Shown here: positions 40,844 to 49,588 of the stretch, piece by piece
Layout: each line of letters starts with the position of its first letter
Numbering within the stretch: the first letter of the stretch is position 1
DNA from: Maribacter spongiicola
GTDB taxonomy: Bacteria > Bacteroidota > Bacteroidia > Flavobacteriales > Flavobacteriaceae
Direction of reading: 5' to 3'
NCBI RefSeq assembly: GCF_004364165.1
Contig: NZ_SOAY01000013.1
Coordinates: forward strand, 124,001 to 188,000
Length of the DNA: 64,000 bases
Notes under the pieces: model-generated
The model's database searches: none
Told to the model about the DNA's origin: nothing
Seen by the model: only the letters and a program-made list of their open reading frames with translations
Position numbers and translations under genes: made by a program

Positions 40844-41251
40844 ATGAATAAAATTGAACTCTGCTGCATTATAGATGACGATCCCATATTTGTTTATGGC
40901 ACAAAGAGAATAATGAAAGAAGTAGGTTTTGCAAAATCTATACTTGTCTATAGTGATGGACAAGCAGCTCTTGACGGACTTACAAAATTATGCATCGCCA
41001 GAGAACCTTTACCCGATGTTATATTTCTAGATTTAAATATGCCAATTCTAAATGGTTGGGAATTTTTAGATGAATTTAAAAACTGTAAAAGCAAAAGATC
41101 TAAAAAAATTGTCATCTACATTATTAGCTCTTCAGTTGACCCTAGAGACTTAGAAAGGGTCAAAAATTACGACCAAGTAGATACCTATATTCTAAAACCG
41201 ATTACACCAGATGACCTTATCAAAATATTAGGTACTGTAGTTGAAAATTAA
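40844..41251 (+). CDS. Single-domain response regulator
   Basis: This protein has 135 aa from ATG 40844; the frame is open further upstream into the kinase gene, but this ATG follows the kinase stop by 10 bases. Acidic pocket D11-D13, phospho-acceptor D63 in FLDLNMP, switch Ser in IISSS and lysine in YILKPITP are all present. It is the cognate receiver of the kinase just upstream and is a close paralogue of the next regulator. Confidence 0.92.
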   Translation: MNKIELCCIIDDDPIFVYGTKRIMKEVGFAKSILVYSDGQAALDGLTKLCIAREPLPDVIFLDLNMPILNGWEFLDEFKNCKSKRSKKIVIYIISSSVDPRDLERVKNYDQVDTYILKPITPDDLIKILGTVVEN

Positions 41252-41420
41252 GCTAGAGACTTAATTAACAGACAAAACACTATTGTTAATAAAAATTAGG
41301 GCAACTTATTTAAATGACGAATACTAGTATATCAACATTTATATAACTTAGTAACCATTAATTTGTTATCTTTTTTTTCTGCCCAAGACTGAGGGGTCTT
41401 TACATTTGAAATAATTAAAA

Positions 41421-41828
41421 ATGAGCATATTTTCTAGTTGTTGCATCATAGATGACGACGAATTTTTTTCGGTGAGTAGTAAGAATATATTGAAGCATTA
41501 TAACTTTAGTGACAATATTCTATATTATTCGGGTGGTCAAGAGGCACTAGACGGTCTTATTGGCTTACTTGTTGAAAATATTAAACTGCCAGATGTTATT
41601 TTTCTAGACTTAAATATGCCCAATAAAGACGGGTGGTCATTTTTAGAAGAATTTAAAGATCTTCCTGAAGATAAAATAGAGCATATTCAAATTTATATTA
41701 CCAGTTCGTTCATAAGTCCTAAATACATGGAAAAGGCGAAAGACTACAAGTTGGTTAAAGATTATATCGTTAAACCTTTAACCGAAAGTGCCGTTAAAAA
41801 AATAATAGATTCTAAAGAAATAGCATAA
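41421..41828 (+). CDS. Single-domain response regulator, paralogue of the preceding one
   Basis: This 135-aa protein has the same layout as its neighbour: CCIIDDD at 7-13, LPDVIFLDLNMP with D63, ITSSF and VKPLTE. It shares the unusual ALDGL segment with the previous regulator, so it arose by tandem duplication. It is separated by 169 bases in which I see no other gene, and so is likely expressed from its own promoter. Two outputs may compete for the same kinase. Confidence 0.9.
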   Translation: MSIFSSCCIIDDDEFFSVSSKNILKHYNFSDNILYYSGGQEALDGLIGLLVENIKLPDVIFLDLNMPNKDGWSFLEEFKDLPEDKIEHIQIYITSSFISPKYMEKAKDYKLVKDYIVKPLTESAVKKIIDSKEIA

Positions 41829-41830
41829 AA

Positions 41831-43195
41831 TTATCTTACCCCGGGAGTAAAATCTAACGGAGCATTTTGTGGCCGATTTATTGTGCCCTCATCACCTGTG
41901 TCATTATAAATAGTCCATTCGCTTGCTGTAAAAACCGGATTTCCTGAAATTATTTCTATTTTTCTCACTCCCTTACCATCTTCAAATTCATGGTTTGTAT
42001 TACTGCCATCTTCACCGATTACTCCGAAAATATCTATGACCGTACCAAAAGGGTCTACTAGTACAATAGTATCATCACCGTTAGAATCTGCCGGTGAATT
42101 TGTACCGACGGATATATCAGGCTCAAAACCATACACATTTTTAAACTCTTCTGCGTTGGGCGAAATGACCAAGAGTCCGTTTCCTTCAATTATATATTCA
42201 GACAAATCTATGCTTGAACTTACATCTATATTATCATTTGTATAACGCTCTAACACCCATCCTTTTAATGATAGACTTTCTACAGATGCATTATAAAGCT
42301 CTACAAATCTGGCTCCTGCATTATTATCGGGGTCAGCAATTTCAGATATAAAAATTGAGGTAGATGTAAATTCATCTATCAAATCTTCACATCGTTCTTG
42401 GTTAAATGAAAGATCATCTACACTTCTAATTATCAATTGAAATTGATTATTATCCATAGTTAAGATTCCCGTGGCTGTTCCCATTTTATCTGGGAGTATT
42501 TCGGCTTGAAAATCAGCATAACCACTGTTTACTATTACCAATTCGTTTTCGCCACAATCAACCAATGTTCTCAATGTTTCTTCTTCTTTAATCGCAAAAG
42601 TTTCGCCTATCTCTTCTTGTTTAATTTCTACATCAGTTACAACAACCAATGTATTCAACATAGACTCATTTATTTCAGATACTGTAACAGAAGTAGGTAT
42701 GATGCCAACATTCTCTTTACAGGAAACCAATACATGGTCGAAAACAACATTTTTAGGCAACCTACCTACACTACGATTACCAAAAGAAGTAAATACACCG
42801 CCAATTTTATAAATCCCTTTAGACTCGCCCAAATACAGTCCTTTTAACTTAATTATAATTTGTTGACCTACATTAAAGAACAAATGAGCATCTCTTAATT
42901 CCAGTTCAATCTGCATTCCACCTAATGGATTACTTGGCTCGTCTTGAAAATATATTGTATTAAAAAAATTACCTTCTTTGTCCGAAGAGATTACATAACC
43001 TTTAATAACCAAGTCTTCTTGAATCTGAATAGTCTCGCCATTATATATATTCTTTAATTCTGATATAGTTATAAACGTAAACTCAGCATTAGAACATTCT
43101 AAATCTGGCGCATCAAATTCCTTATCTTTTACACAAGAGGATAGCATAAGAGTAATGGCTATCATGGAATAAAATATGTTACTTTTTATCTTCAT
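41831..43195 (-). CDS. DUF5689 lipoprotein with lamin-tail domain
   Basis: This 454-aa protein has a lipobox in ITLMLSSCVKDKEF (Cys about residue 21). The N-terminal DUF5689 region (SELKNIYNGETIQIQEDLVIKGYVISSDKEGNFFNTIYFQDE) is an OB-like fold. The C-terminal lamin-tail domain starts at about 300 (IFISEIADPDNNAGARFVELYNASVESLSLKGW). Such proteins are found with extracellular nucleases and TonB receptors, as here. It would follow the receptor gene by 16 bases, but that receptor is now interrupted by the island, which may silence it. Confidence 0.85.
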   Translation of the reverse strand: MKIKSNIFYSMIAITLMLSSCVKDKEFDAPDLECSNAEFTFITISELKNIYNGETIQIQEDLVIKGYVISSDKEGNFFNTIYFQDEPSNPLGGMQIELELRDAHLFFNVGQQIIIKLKGLYLGESKGIYKIGGVFTSFGNRSVGRLPKNVVFDHVLVSCKENVGIIPTSVTVSEINESMLNTLVVVTDVEIKQEEIGETFAIKEEETLRTLVDCGENELVIVNSGYADFQAEILPDKMGTATGILTMDNNQFQLIIRSVDDLSFNQERCEDLIDEFTSTSIFISEIADPDNNAGARFVELYNASVESLSLKGWVLERYTNDNIDVSSSIDLSEYIIEGNGLLVISPNAEEFKNVYGFEPDISVGTNSPADSNGDDTIVLVDPFGTVIDIFGVIGEDGSNTNHEFEDGKGVRKIEIISGNPVFTASEWTIYNDTGDEGTINRPQNAPLDFTPGVR

Positions 43196-43211
43196 ACTAT
43201 TTGAATCAGAT

Positions 43212-45398
43212 TTAAAAACTGAAAGCGAAATTTAAAAAATAGGTTCTACCGAAACCATACCAATACTTAGGCGCAAAAGACGGATTACCACTAAAATTAT
43301 CTTGCTTTAGCTGACCGTAATTACCATTTCTACTCTGCTCATAGCCACCCGTTCTAAAAGTGGTGTCAAAAAGATTATTAACACTTGCAAAAACACTAAT
43401 GTACTTACCTTTTTTAAGCCACGACTTACCGCCAACCATATTCAATAAATAGAAATTATCTAATGGTTTTTGCATTAGTAATTTTTGAACATTTTCATCT
43501 GTTGCATCAGTAAATCTTAACTGGGTTTCTGGATCGATTAAAAAACTCTGAGTTCTGGTTATCGTAGAAATATTGGCATAGTTATTTGCGAGATAGTTTG
43601 CCGAAGCGCTTACCCACCAATATTTTGGATCTCTATATTCTATACCTGCCGCAATTGCTTTCTGCGGACCTTGCGCCAGATTATAATCTTTTACAGCCGA
43701 TTGCCCCAAAAACTTAGAACCAGAAATATCGATTAAATCTTCGGTTGCACCTGCCGTGTCAAAATTAATTGTCACAAAAGGGTTACTTGCATATTCATGT
43801 TTAGCAACAGAACCAACTAATGACAATTTAACAGCGCTAGATACTTGGTATTCTAAACCAAGTTCAATACCTAAATGTAATTTGTCTAAATCAGTGAGCA
43901 CTTCTTGTACGAAATCTGAACCAACACCCGAGTCAACGAAGAAGAAATTTACATCGGTTGTATTTTGAAAACGGGTATAAAATCCTGTAAATCTACCTGT
44001 CAATTTTGGCATTCTAAGAAAGTAAGTAGCATCAACACTAGTCACCGTTTCACTTTGCAAATTTGGGACTATAGCATTATTCTCCCTCGGATTTATAAAT
44101 ACATTTTGTAAAACGGGTGCTCTATTTATAAGCGCGGCATTTACAGAAACCCAATGCCTACCTGTTATGGTATACGATGCGCCTGATTTTAATGACCAAT
44201 TTGAAAATTTGACCTTTTCGCTATTCCCAAACGAATTATCTATAAAGCGCTCATTCATATACAAACCTTCTCTTTGATAATTAACGATAGTATATTTACC
44301 AGCAACAAACGCCTTTACTTTATTATAATGCGCATTTAACTGTGTATAGAAATCGCTATTGCTTCCCTTTAAATTATAGTTGTAATTAAAAACCGCACCA
44401 TCACCTTTATTTACTTCAGATGAAACATCATTTAAAGTTTCTGAAAATGTATCGATATCACGATGATAATCTGCCCCTAGCAAATCATTTATTTGAGCAT
44501 AATTTTTAGAATTCAACTGTCTGTACGTTGCCCCTAAATCGAGTTTCAAATGACTATCAATATCTATATTAGCGGTAGCCCTTGCAGTTAGCTGGTTATC
44601 TTTTGTAGTATCATCATACAGCACATAAGCTGCTTCTCCGTTTTGACTGATACTGGTATTCGCCATGTATATATTCTCCCAATCTAATTGAGGATTTTCA
44701 ATAAAGCCTTCTTCTGCTTGTAAGGCACTTTCGAAGTTAGCACCGATTGGCGAGTTCAAATAAAAACTAGGTAAATAGCGGTAGTATGTAGGATCAGGAT
44801 TAGGAGCATTATAATACCCTAAACGACTTCTCTTATACATACCTGTTTGATAGCCCAAGCCTGCATTAATTTGCAAACTTTTAGATTCATGATGATAGTT
44901 GAATAAGAATAATGGCTCGCGAATATGTCGCTCTCTAGAGTTTCTGATTTTTCCATCTTGAATACCGGCATATGGATTATATCTGTTTCCTTGAATTTCT
45001 TGTACTTCTTCTGTGATTGCAGAAGACCGGCCTCTTCTATTTGATGCTACTATTGCCGTTGCAGAAATTGTATTCTTTTCATTCAATAAATATTCAAATG
45101 AACCATAAACAGAATAAGAATCATACAACGTACCATCCATATATCCTTCTTTTGCCCAACGTCTTGATGCAGAAATAATATAGGCGAATTTCTCATTTTT
45201 AACTCCAGAATTATAAGTTGCCATCAGTCTGCCGCTATATGTTCTATTGGAGAGTGAAGAAGATAATCGCGTACCTGGTCTTAAACCAGATGGTCGCAAA
45301 TCTATATTTGTGTTTCCTAAAATTCCTCCAAAAGTAAAATCTGATGCTTCTAAACCATTCGCATATTGTTGGTTTCTGATAACATCATTTAATCCGCC
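43212..45398 (-). pseudogene. TonB-dependent receptor, C-terminal ~728 codons (split by the island)
   Basis: The reverse strand is open from the island junction: W-G-G-L-N-D-V-I-R-N-Q-Q-Y-A-N-G follows directly from the shared TGG, then the barrel to the stop at 43212 (ending YFLNFAFSF, a proper barrel end). A TTG at 45299 could in principle start a 695-aa protein, but that would lack signal peptide and plug. It joins in frame to the fragment at 63058-63621, which supplies signal peptide, N-terminal domain and the plug start, for a restored protein of about 913 aa. Confidence 0.9.
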
Positions 45399-45424
45399 CC
45401 AGTTATTTATACTAATTATGTAAA
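45377..45424. other. Left attachment junction of the island
   Basis: Chromosomal sequence (receptor codons) meets the island at the cc of 45399-45400 (GG on the coding strand). The island side, 45401-45423, is one 23-base arm of the reconstructed attP and pairs with 63044-63066 at 18 of 23 positions, including a perfect outer 10 bases (ttacataatt on the reverse strand). Confidence 0.85.
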
Positions 45425-45510
45425 TTTATTAAAATGTTGAAATTACTAATCCTAATGATGTAAAAACTATTATAAACTGTAATTTTCAGATTACAAAATC
45501 ATCTATATAA

Positions 45511-46482
45511 ATGAATAACTTAAAGTACTTTATTGAAAGAAAGATGAGCATGTCGCACATCTATCAACCAGTTATGATCAAGGTATTACTTGAAAATGGA
45601 GGAGTTACCGACAAGATAAATATTGCAAAGACTATACTGAGTTACGATTTTTCTCAAGTAGAATATTATGAAGATATTACCAACAATATGGTGGGAAGGA
45701 TACTTCGAAAGAACGAAGTTGTTATAAGGGAGAAAAACATCTATAAACTGATTGACCATGAAAACCTATCTCCAGATGAAGTCCAGGAACTAATAGATCT
45801 TTGCGAGCTGAAGATAAACGAATACATAGACAAAAGAGGTAATCAAATTTGGGAACATAGAAGGAGGAATAGAAAAGCTGTTAGTGGATCAGTACGTTAT
45901 AATGTTCTTAAGAGAGCTGATGGTAGATGTGAACTTTGCGGAATTTCCAAGGATGAAAAAGCTTTAGAGGTTGACCATATTTTACCTAAGAATCACGGTG
46001 GCGAAGATACCATTGACAACTATCAAGCCCTCTGCTATACCTGTAATGCCAATAAAAGAGATACCGATGACACTGATTTCAGAAATCTGGGAGTAAAATA
46101 TGATTTACGTGCAGCGGACTGTATATTCTGTAATTATTCAAGAGAAACTATCGTGGAAAATGAGTTAGCAATTGCCTTCTATGACAAGTACCCCGTTACT
46201 TCAAAACATATTCTTATTATTCCTAAACGACATTGTGAAGATTATTTTTCGTTATCCCAACCTGAAGTAAACGCCATCAATAGGTTAGCTCACGAATTGA
46301 AATCAAAACTAACCGTAGAAGATCAAAACATAACTGGATTTAATTTAGGTTTCAATTCAGGAGAAGATGCTGGTCAAACTGTTTTTCATTGCCACATGCA
46401 CCTAATTCCAAGAAGAAAAAACGATGTTTCAAATCCGACTGGAGGTATCAGAAATGTTATACCAGGTAAAGGAGAGTATTAG
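45511..46482 (+). CDS. HNH nuclease fused to a HIT-family nucleotide hydrolase/transferase
   Basis: In this 323-aa protein, residues 1-110 form a helical, possibly winged-helix region. The HNH domain spans about 130-190 with C140/C143, D155-H156 (EVDHILPKNHGGEDTIDNYQALC) and C175/C178, a classic zinc-stabilised HNH fold. A second domain begins at C204-x2-C207 and ends in the HIT triad H293-C-H295-M-H297 (VFHCHMHLIPRR), H295 being the expected nucleophile. HNH would cut DNA; HIT domains attack nucleotide phosphoanhydrides or adenylated ends. The combination suggests a DNA-damage or defence enzyme that cuts and modifies ends or removes AMP. The first function is read from motifs, the second is inference. 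Confidence 0.85.
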   Translation: MNNLKYFIERKMSMSHIYQPVMIKVLLENGGVTDKINIAKTILSYDFSQVEYYEDITNNMVGRILRKNEVVIREKNIYKLIDHENLSPDEVQELIDLCELKINEYIDKRGNQIWEHRRRNRKAVSGSVRYNVLKRADGRCELCGISKDEKALEVDHILPKNHGGEDTIDNYQALCYTCNANKRDTDDTDFRNLGVKYDLRAADCIFCNYSRETIVENELAIAFYDKYPVTSKHILIIPKRHCEDYFSLSQPEVNAINRLAHELKSKLTVEDQNITGFNLGFNSGEDAGQTVFHCHMHLIPRRKNDVSNPTGGIRNVIPGKGEY

Positions 46483-46556
46483 TTTAATACTACTCTTTCA
46501 GAAAAGGATTAAAAAAAAACTATAAAGGGCAACCAACTAAAAGGTATTTAAAAGTA

Positions 46557-46664
46557 ATGAAAAAAATAAACGAAGCCGACAAAATACCAATGGAAACAAT
46601 AGAAATGCCAATGATTATGCAAGTATTTTATTCACTAAATTTAGAAGAAATCACACTAAAATAA
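46557..46664 (+). CDS. Possible 35-aa protein
   Basis: ATG 46557 to TAA 46662 gives a 35-aa methionine-rich peptide (MPMETIEMPMIMQVFYSLN region). It lies between the HNH-HIT gene and the next gene without its own clear promoter. It has no recognisable domain; it may be a fragment or chance frame. Confidence 0.2.
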   Translation: MKKINEADKIPMETIEMPMIMQVFYSLNLEEITLK

Positions 46665-46698
46665 ATCAACTTGGATAAAGTAAACACTATTATACATT

Positions 46699-47409
46699 AT
46701 GCCGTTCTTTAAAATTCAACAATTTTTCTTTTATCCTTCCCAAATTGAGTTTGACCATTCGACAGGATTTTATGCATTAAATACAAAAAATACTACATTC
46801 TTTAGCAATGAAATTGTATTTATTAAGAGCATTACAGATTTTCAGAAATATCAATCCGACCATTATCCTGGCAAATGTTATATTATAGAAATGATTGAAG
46901 ATTTCAAATCTCTTGTATCCCGAGTTTTAGTCACATGGTATTACACAGATATTAATACTCAATATCCATTAACCATTACCAATGCCAGTTATTTAGACCA
47001 AGTAGATACTAAAATTCTAAGTGAGTTTAATTTTTCAAATGACCATGAAGTTGTATCAACAATTAGATATCTAAATTCATTTTTTGGATTTAAAAATATT
47101 GCCGCAAGTTTACTTAACCCAATAATTAGCATTAATGAAATTTACGACTTACAAACAGAGTTTAGCAATCACGAAGGTTTTTATACTGATTTCAAATTTG
47201 AAAAAAATGAACATAAAAAAAGATTAGAAAATGATTATTTTTTTTACTTCAAAAATATAATTTTAGATAATAAGTCAAAAGATTTCCTTGCAATCCAAGG
47301 CGTACAATTTGATACTAACGAAGATGATTTTAAAGAGATACCATTTAAAAAAGTGAAATGGCATAACAGAAGTTTTGGTATAATAGATTCGAGGTCAAAT
47401 CTATTATAA
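46699..47409 (+). CDS. Hypothetical protein
   Basis: This 236-aa soluble protein is rich in aromatic residues (FFFYPSQ at the start, GFYALN, NDYFFYF), with no signal peptide or membrane helix. I do not recognise the family. Base composition is very AT-rich, like the rest of the island. It could be an effector or immunity-type protein, but nothing in the sequence shows this. Confidence 0.55.
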   Translation: MPFFKIQQFFFYPSQIEFDHSTGFYALNTKNTTFFSNEIVFIKSITDFQKYQSDHYPGKCYIIEMIEDFKSLVSRVLVTWYYTDINTQYPLTITNASYLDQVDTKILSEFNFSNDHEVVSTIRYLNSFFGFKNIAASLLNPIISINEIYDLQTEFSNHEGFYTDFKFEKNEHKKRLENDYFFYFKNIILDNKSKDFLAIQGVQFDTNEDDFKEIPFKKVKWHNRSFGIIDSRSNLL

Positions 47410-47459
47410 GATTTATTCAAATCATTTAAAATAGTATAATCGAATTTATGTTTTAATTA

Positions 47460-47467
47460 TAGTTTTG
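47460..47467 (+). promoter_or_regulatory. -7 box for the small lipoprotein gene
   Basis: TAGTTTTG matches TAnnTTTG and lies 11 bases before the ATG at 47479, predicting a very short leader. Confidence 0.35.
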
Positions 47468-47478
47468 TAATTTCCACT

Positions 47479-47694
47479 ATGCGAATATTATTTCCAATTA
47501 TCCTATTGACTGGCTGTACCAATCAAAACCTAGAATTGCAAAAAGAGAATATGCAATTAAAAGATGAGTTTAACAGCATAAGATTACAAGCCAATTCTTT
47601 ACGCAAGGAAGCCGAAGCAATATCAAATGAAGTAGACAACCTTAAAACACGATTATACAATTGTGATATTTTAGTCAAAACCTTAGAAGAATAA
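47479..47694 (+). CDS. Small coiled-coil lipoprotein
   Basis: This 71-aa protein has a short signal with lipobox ILLTGC (Cys about residue 13). The mature part is one continuous coiled coil (LELQKENMQLKDEFNSIR and onward) ending in a single second cysteine (YNCDILVK). Its size and form resemble phage or plasmid Rz1/entry-exclusion-type lipoproteins, but there is no partner to support that. It is followed 14 bases later by the 80-aa gene. Confidence 0.55.
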   Translation: MRILFPIILLTGCTNQNLELQKENMQLKDEFNSIRLQANSLRKEAEAISNEVDNLKTRLYNCDILVKTLEE

Positions 47695-47708
47695 ATTTAA
47701 AACCACCA

Positions 47709-47951
47709 ATGGACATATACGACTTCAATAAATTATCTAATCATGATAAGTACGATACAATATTTACCAAAGGTCAATTTGTTGACACAGTAACAGAGGG
47801 GTCAATTAAATATGTACTCTACGCCTTATCTTACTTTTGGGTAGAAGTTGAATATGATTCAAAAAATAATAAAATTGTTGGAATAGTTAGTTTTGTCGGT
47901 GGTAAAACTTTAGACCGATACAGTAATTTAAAAGGAACTAAAGTTCAATAA
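47709..47951 (+). CDS. Hypothetical protein, paralogue of the 54328-54570 product
   Basis: This 80-aa protein shares a scaffold with the protein at 54328-54570: YDFNKLSNHDKYDTIFTKGQF, YVLYALSYFWVEVEYDSKNNKIVG and GKTLDRYSN align with EYMMLTEEEQWNDLWQNGTF, FSLYALYDFFVEVEIDIKTNKIIA and GETLDRYAG. Two copies in one island indicate a mobile family of small orphan proteins; a role such as immunity is a guess. Confidence 0.6.
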   Translation: MDIYDFNKLSNHDKYDTIFTKGQFVDTVTEGSIKYVLYALSYFWVEVEYDSKNNKIVGIVSFVGGKTLDRYSNLKGTKVQ

Positions 47952-47959
47952 ATGATTAA

Positions 47960-48247
47960 TTAACAAACCTTATCATTATGAAAATCAACATATTTCTTTA
48001 GTTGATTAAAAATATTTCGATTACAGGAAATTTTAATGTTCTTTTTAAAATTTTCCATTCCAAACACATCAATAAATTTCCCTACTGAAGAATTCAAAAA
48101 AGAAGAAGAAATAATTACATCACCAGGAATTTTCAAAACTACATTATCATTAACCGCACTATTTGACAAAAAATCAAATAAAACATCCCCATCACTATTA
48201 GTAGAAGTTTTAGGTGTAATATCTAGTATGTTATATAAATTACTCAT
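47960..48247 (-). CDS. STAS-like DUF4325 protein
   Basis: This 95-aa protein has the DUF4325 pattern, with TNSDGDVLFDFLSN, VVLKIPGDVIISSSFLNSSVGKFIDVFG and the closing IKISCNRNIFNQLKKY. The fold is STAS-like, related to anti-sigma factor antagonists. It follows a STAS-GHKL protein by 34 bases in the same direction, and the two probably act together, as an antagonist and ATPase switch pair. The target regulated is not visible here. Confidence 0.7.
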   Translation of the reverse strand: MSNLYNILDITPKTSTNSDGDVLFDFLSNSAVNDNVVLKIPGDVIISSSFLNSSVGKFIDVFGMENFKKNIKISCNRNIFNQLKKYVDFHNDKVC

Positions 48248-48281
48248 TTATCCAAATATATGGTTATTTAAACTAAAATCT

Positions 48282-49175
48282 TTAAAAGAAATCATAAACT
48301 GCATCTTCAGGATCAAAGTCATCAAATGTGTTTGTATCAATCTCTACTTCAATAAACGTACCATCAAACTGATTTTTAGTCTCACCGTAAATAGGTTCAA
48401 CGCCTGATTTCTTTATATAGTATCCACTTTTCGAAAATATAGAAAATTTACCCCCAGATGATTCTGCAAAATCATGAACAAGAGACAATCCCAAACCAGC
48501 ATTTCTAGGTTGAGAACCAACTGTCATACCGTATTCCAAAGACTTTATTATACAATTACTATCCGTTAAAACAGGCTTGTTATTCTTTATTAGATAATTA
48601 TTTACTGTACTTGGAATACCAATACCTAAATCTACAACTACAAAAGTCATCTTGTTCATTTGAGGGAAATATTGAGTTAAGACATACCCATTTATTGGTG
48701 ATTCTGCATGGTCAAATACATTATTAAAAATCTCAACCAGAGAAGAAGAAAAGGGCTGCAAGTCCTTATTTGTAAAAAATGCTCTTTTAAAATATAATTG
48801 TGCCTGCATACCATAACCTTCAATCATAGGTTTAGAAATATGCCAAAGGCAAAGAGTTGTGGAATTATTTGCTTGGGTATAATTATCCCTATTAAACCCC
48901 TTGCACCAATAATTTTTGAATTTTATATTATCTAGATGTTTATTAAGGCTTTTACCTCCCCCTTCAAATTCAATTAATACATTATTCTTTTGACCAATTA
49001 ATTCGATTGTACATGCGAGAAGAACAATTTGATATGTATCAAGAAAAGTAATCTTCTTAAAATCAATAATAATCTTTTCATAACTACTGAAATCGTAGTT
49101 TAAAACCTTATTGGCAAAATCAAACCATTTAACTTTTGTATTGTTTACAGGTACATTAATCCTTAACGTTTTCAT
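48282..49175 (-). CDS. STAS-like / GHKL ATPase protein
   Basis: This 297-aa protein has an N-terminal STAS-like sandwich (about 1-90: EKIIIDFKKITFLDTYQIVLLACTIEL). It then has a GHKL ATPase fold: N box SSLVEIFNNVFDHAESP (E148, N152), G1 VVDLGIGIP (D182, G185, G187) and G2 NAGLGLSLV (about 225-233). No histidine phospho-acceptor domain is present, so it is not an ordinary two-component kinase. It resembles anti-sigma-factor kinase plus antagonist fused in one chain. It forms an operon with the DUF4325 gene. Such pairs are frequent on mobile elements; a stress or infection switch is the inferred role. Confidence 0.75.
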   Translation of the reverse strand: MKTLRINVPVNNTKVKWFDFANKVLNYDFSSYEKIIIDFKKITFLDTYQIVLLACTIELIGQKNNVLIEFEGGGKSLNKHLDNIKFKNYWCKGFNRDNYTQANNSTTLCLWHISKPMIEGYGMQAQLYFKRAFFTNKDLQPFSSSLVEIFNNVFDHAESPINGYVLTQYFPQMNKMTFVVVDLGIGIPSTVNNYLIKNNKPVLTDSNCIIKSLEYGMTVGSQPRNAGLGLSLVHDFAESSGGKFSIFSKSGYYIKKSGVEPIYGETKNQFDGTFIEVEIDTNTFDDFDPEDAVYDFF

Positions 49176-49387
49176 CCAAACTCTAATAAAGTTTATAATT
49201 CATTTCCAAATACATAAATAATATAAACAACTAAGTATTCATTAAGTCATTTAACTATTCTTAAGGGGGGAAAGTTCACAATGATAAACTAACTAAAACT
49301 TGTATCCAAAAAACCAACCTGAACTTGAATCACTTTGTCATATAATGGATAAAATCTTGGATAAAAAACAATCTTAAAAACAAAAAA

Positions 49388-49411
49388 CCCAGTAAGTATA
49401 GTCTTACTGAG
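49388..49411 (-). terminator. Intrinsic terminator downstream of the tRNA-Asn gene
   Basis: On the reverse strand ctcagtaag pairs with cttactggg (one G-U) around a 6-base loop and runs into TTTTTTG. It lies 9 bases past the tRNA 3' end, so the tRNA is transcribed and ended as a single unit. Confidence 0.75.
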
Positions 49412-49420
49412 CTTTATCTG

Positions 49421-49494
49421 CTCCCCCTCTTGGACTCGAACCAAGGACCCTCTGATTAACAGTCAGATGCTCTAACCAACTGAGCTAAGGAGGA
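49421..49494 (-). tRNA. tRNA-Asn (anticodon GTT)
   Basis: The reverse strand reads TCCTCCT (acceptor), TTAGCTCAGTTGGTTAGAGC (D arm), TCTGA-CTGTTAA-TCAGA (anticodon arm with GTT), then a T arm GGTTCGAGTCC. AGGGGGA closes the acceptor stem and G is the discriminator. The 3' CCA is not encoded, as usual in this phylum. All four stems pair well. It lies in the middle of the island, not at its ends, so it is cargo rather than the attachment site. Confidence 0.93.
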
Positions 49495-49533
49495 ATACAA
49501 AAAATAAATTATCTATTCTAAAAGCTTTAAAGC

Positions 49534-49562
49534 TATAAGGTATCCGAATTGTATGCCTTATA
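49534..49562. other. Hairpin between the tRNA and the XseA-like gene
   Basis: tataagg (49534-49540) pairs with ccttata (49556-49562), extended inward by three further pairs. It lies 27 bases after the stop of the gene at 49589 and may limit read-through; the U-run on the reverse strand is weak. Confidence 0.35.
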
Positions 49563-49588
49563 TATTAATTTTTATGATTTTTAATATT

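Noticed and set aside
45297-45299. TTG that would start a free-standing 695-aa receptor
   Set aside because: It would lack the signal peptide and plug; the frame is open up to the island junction and joins the N-terminal part at 63058-63621.
49421-49494. tRNA-Asn as the island attachment site
   Set aside because: It lies about 4 kb from the left end and 13.6 kb from the right end, is complete, and no partial copy of it is seen at either junction.
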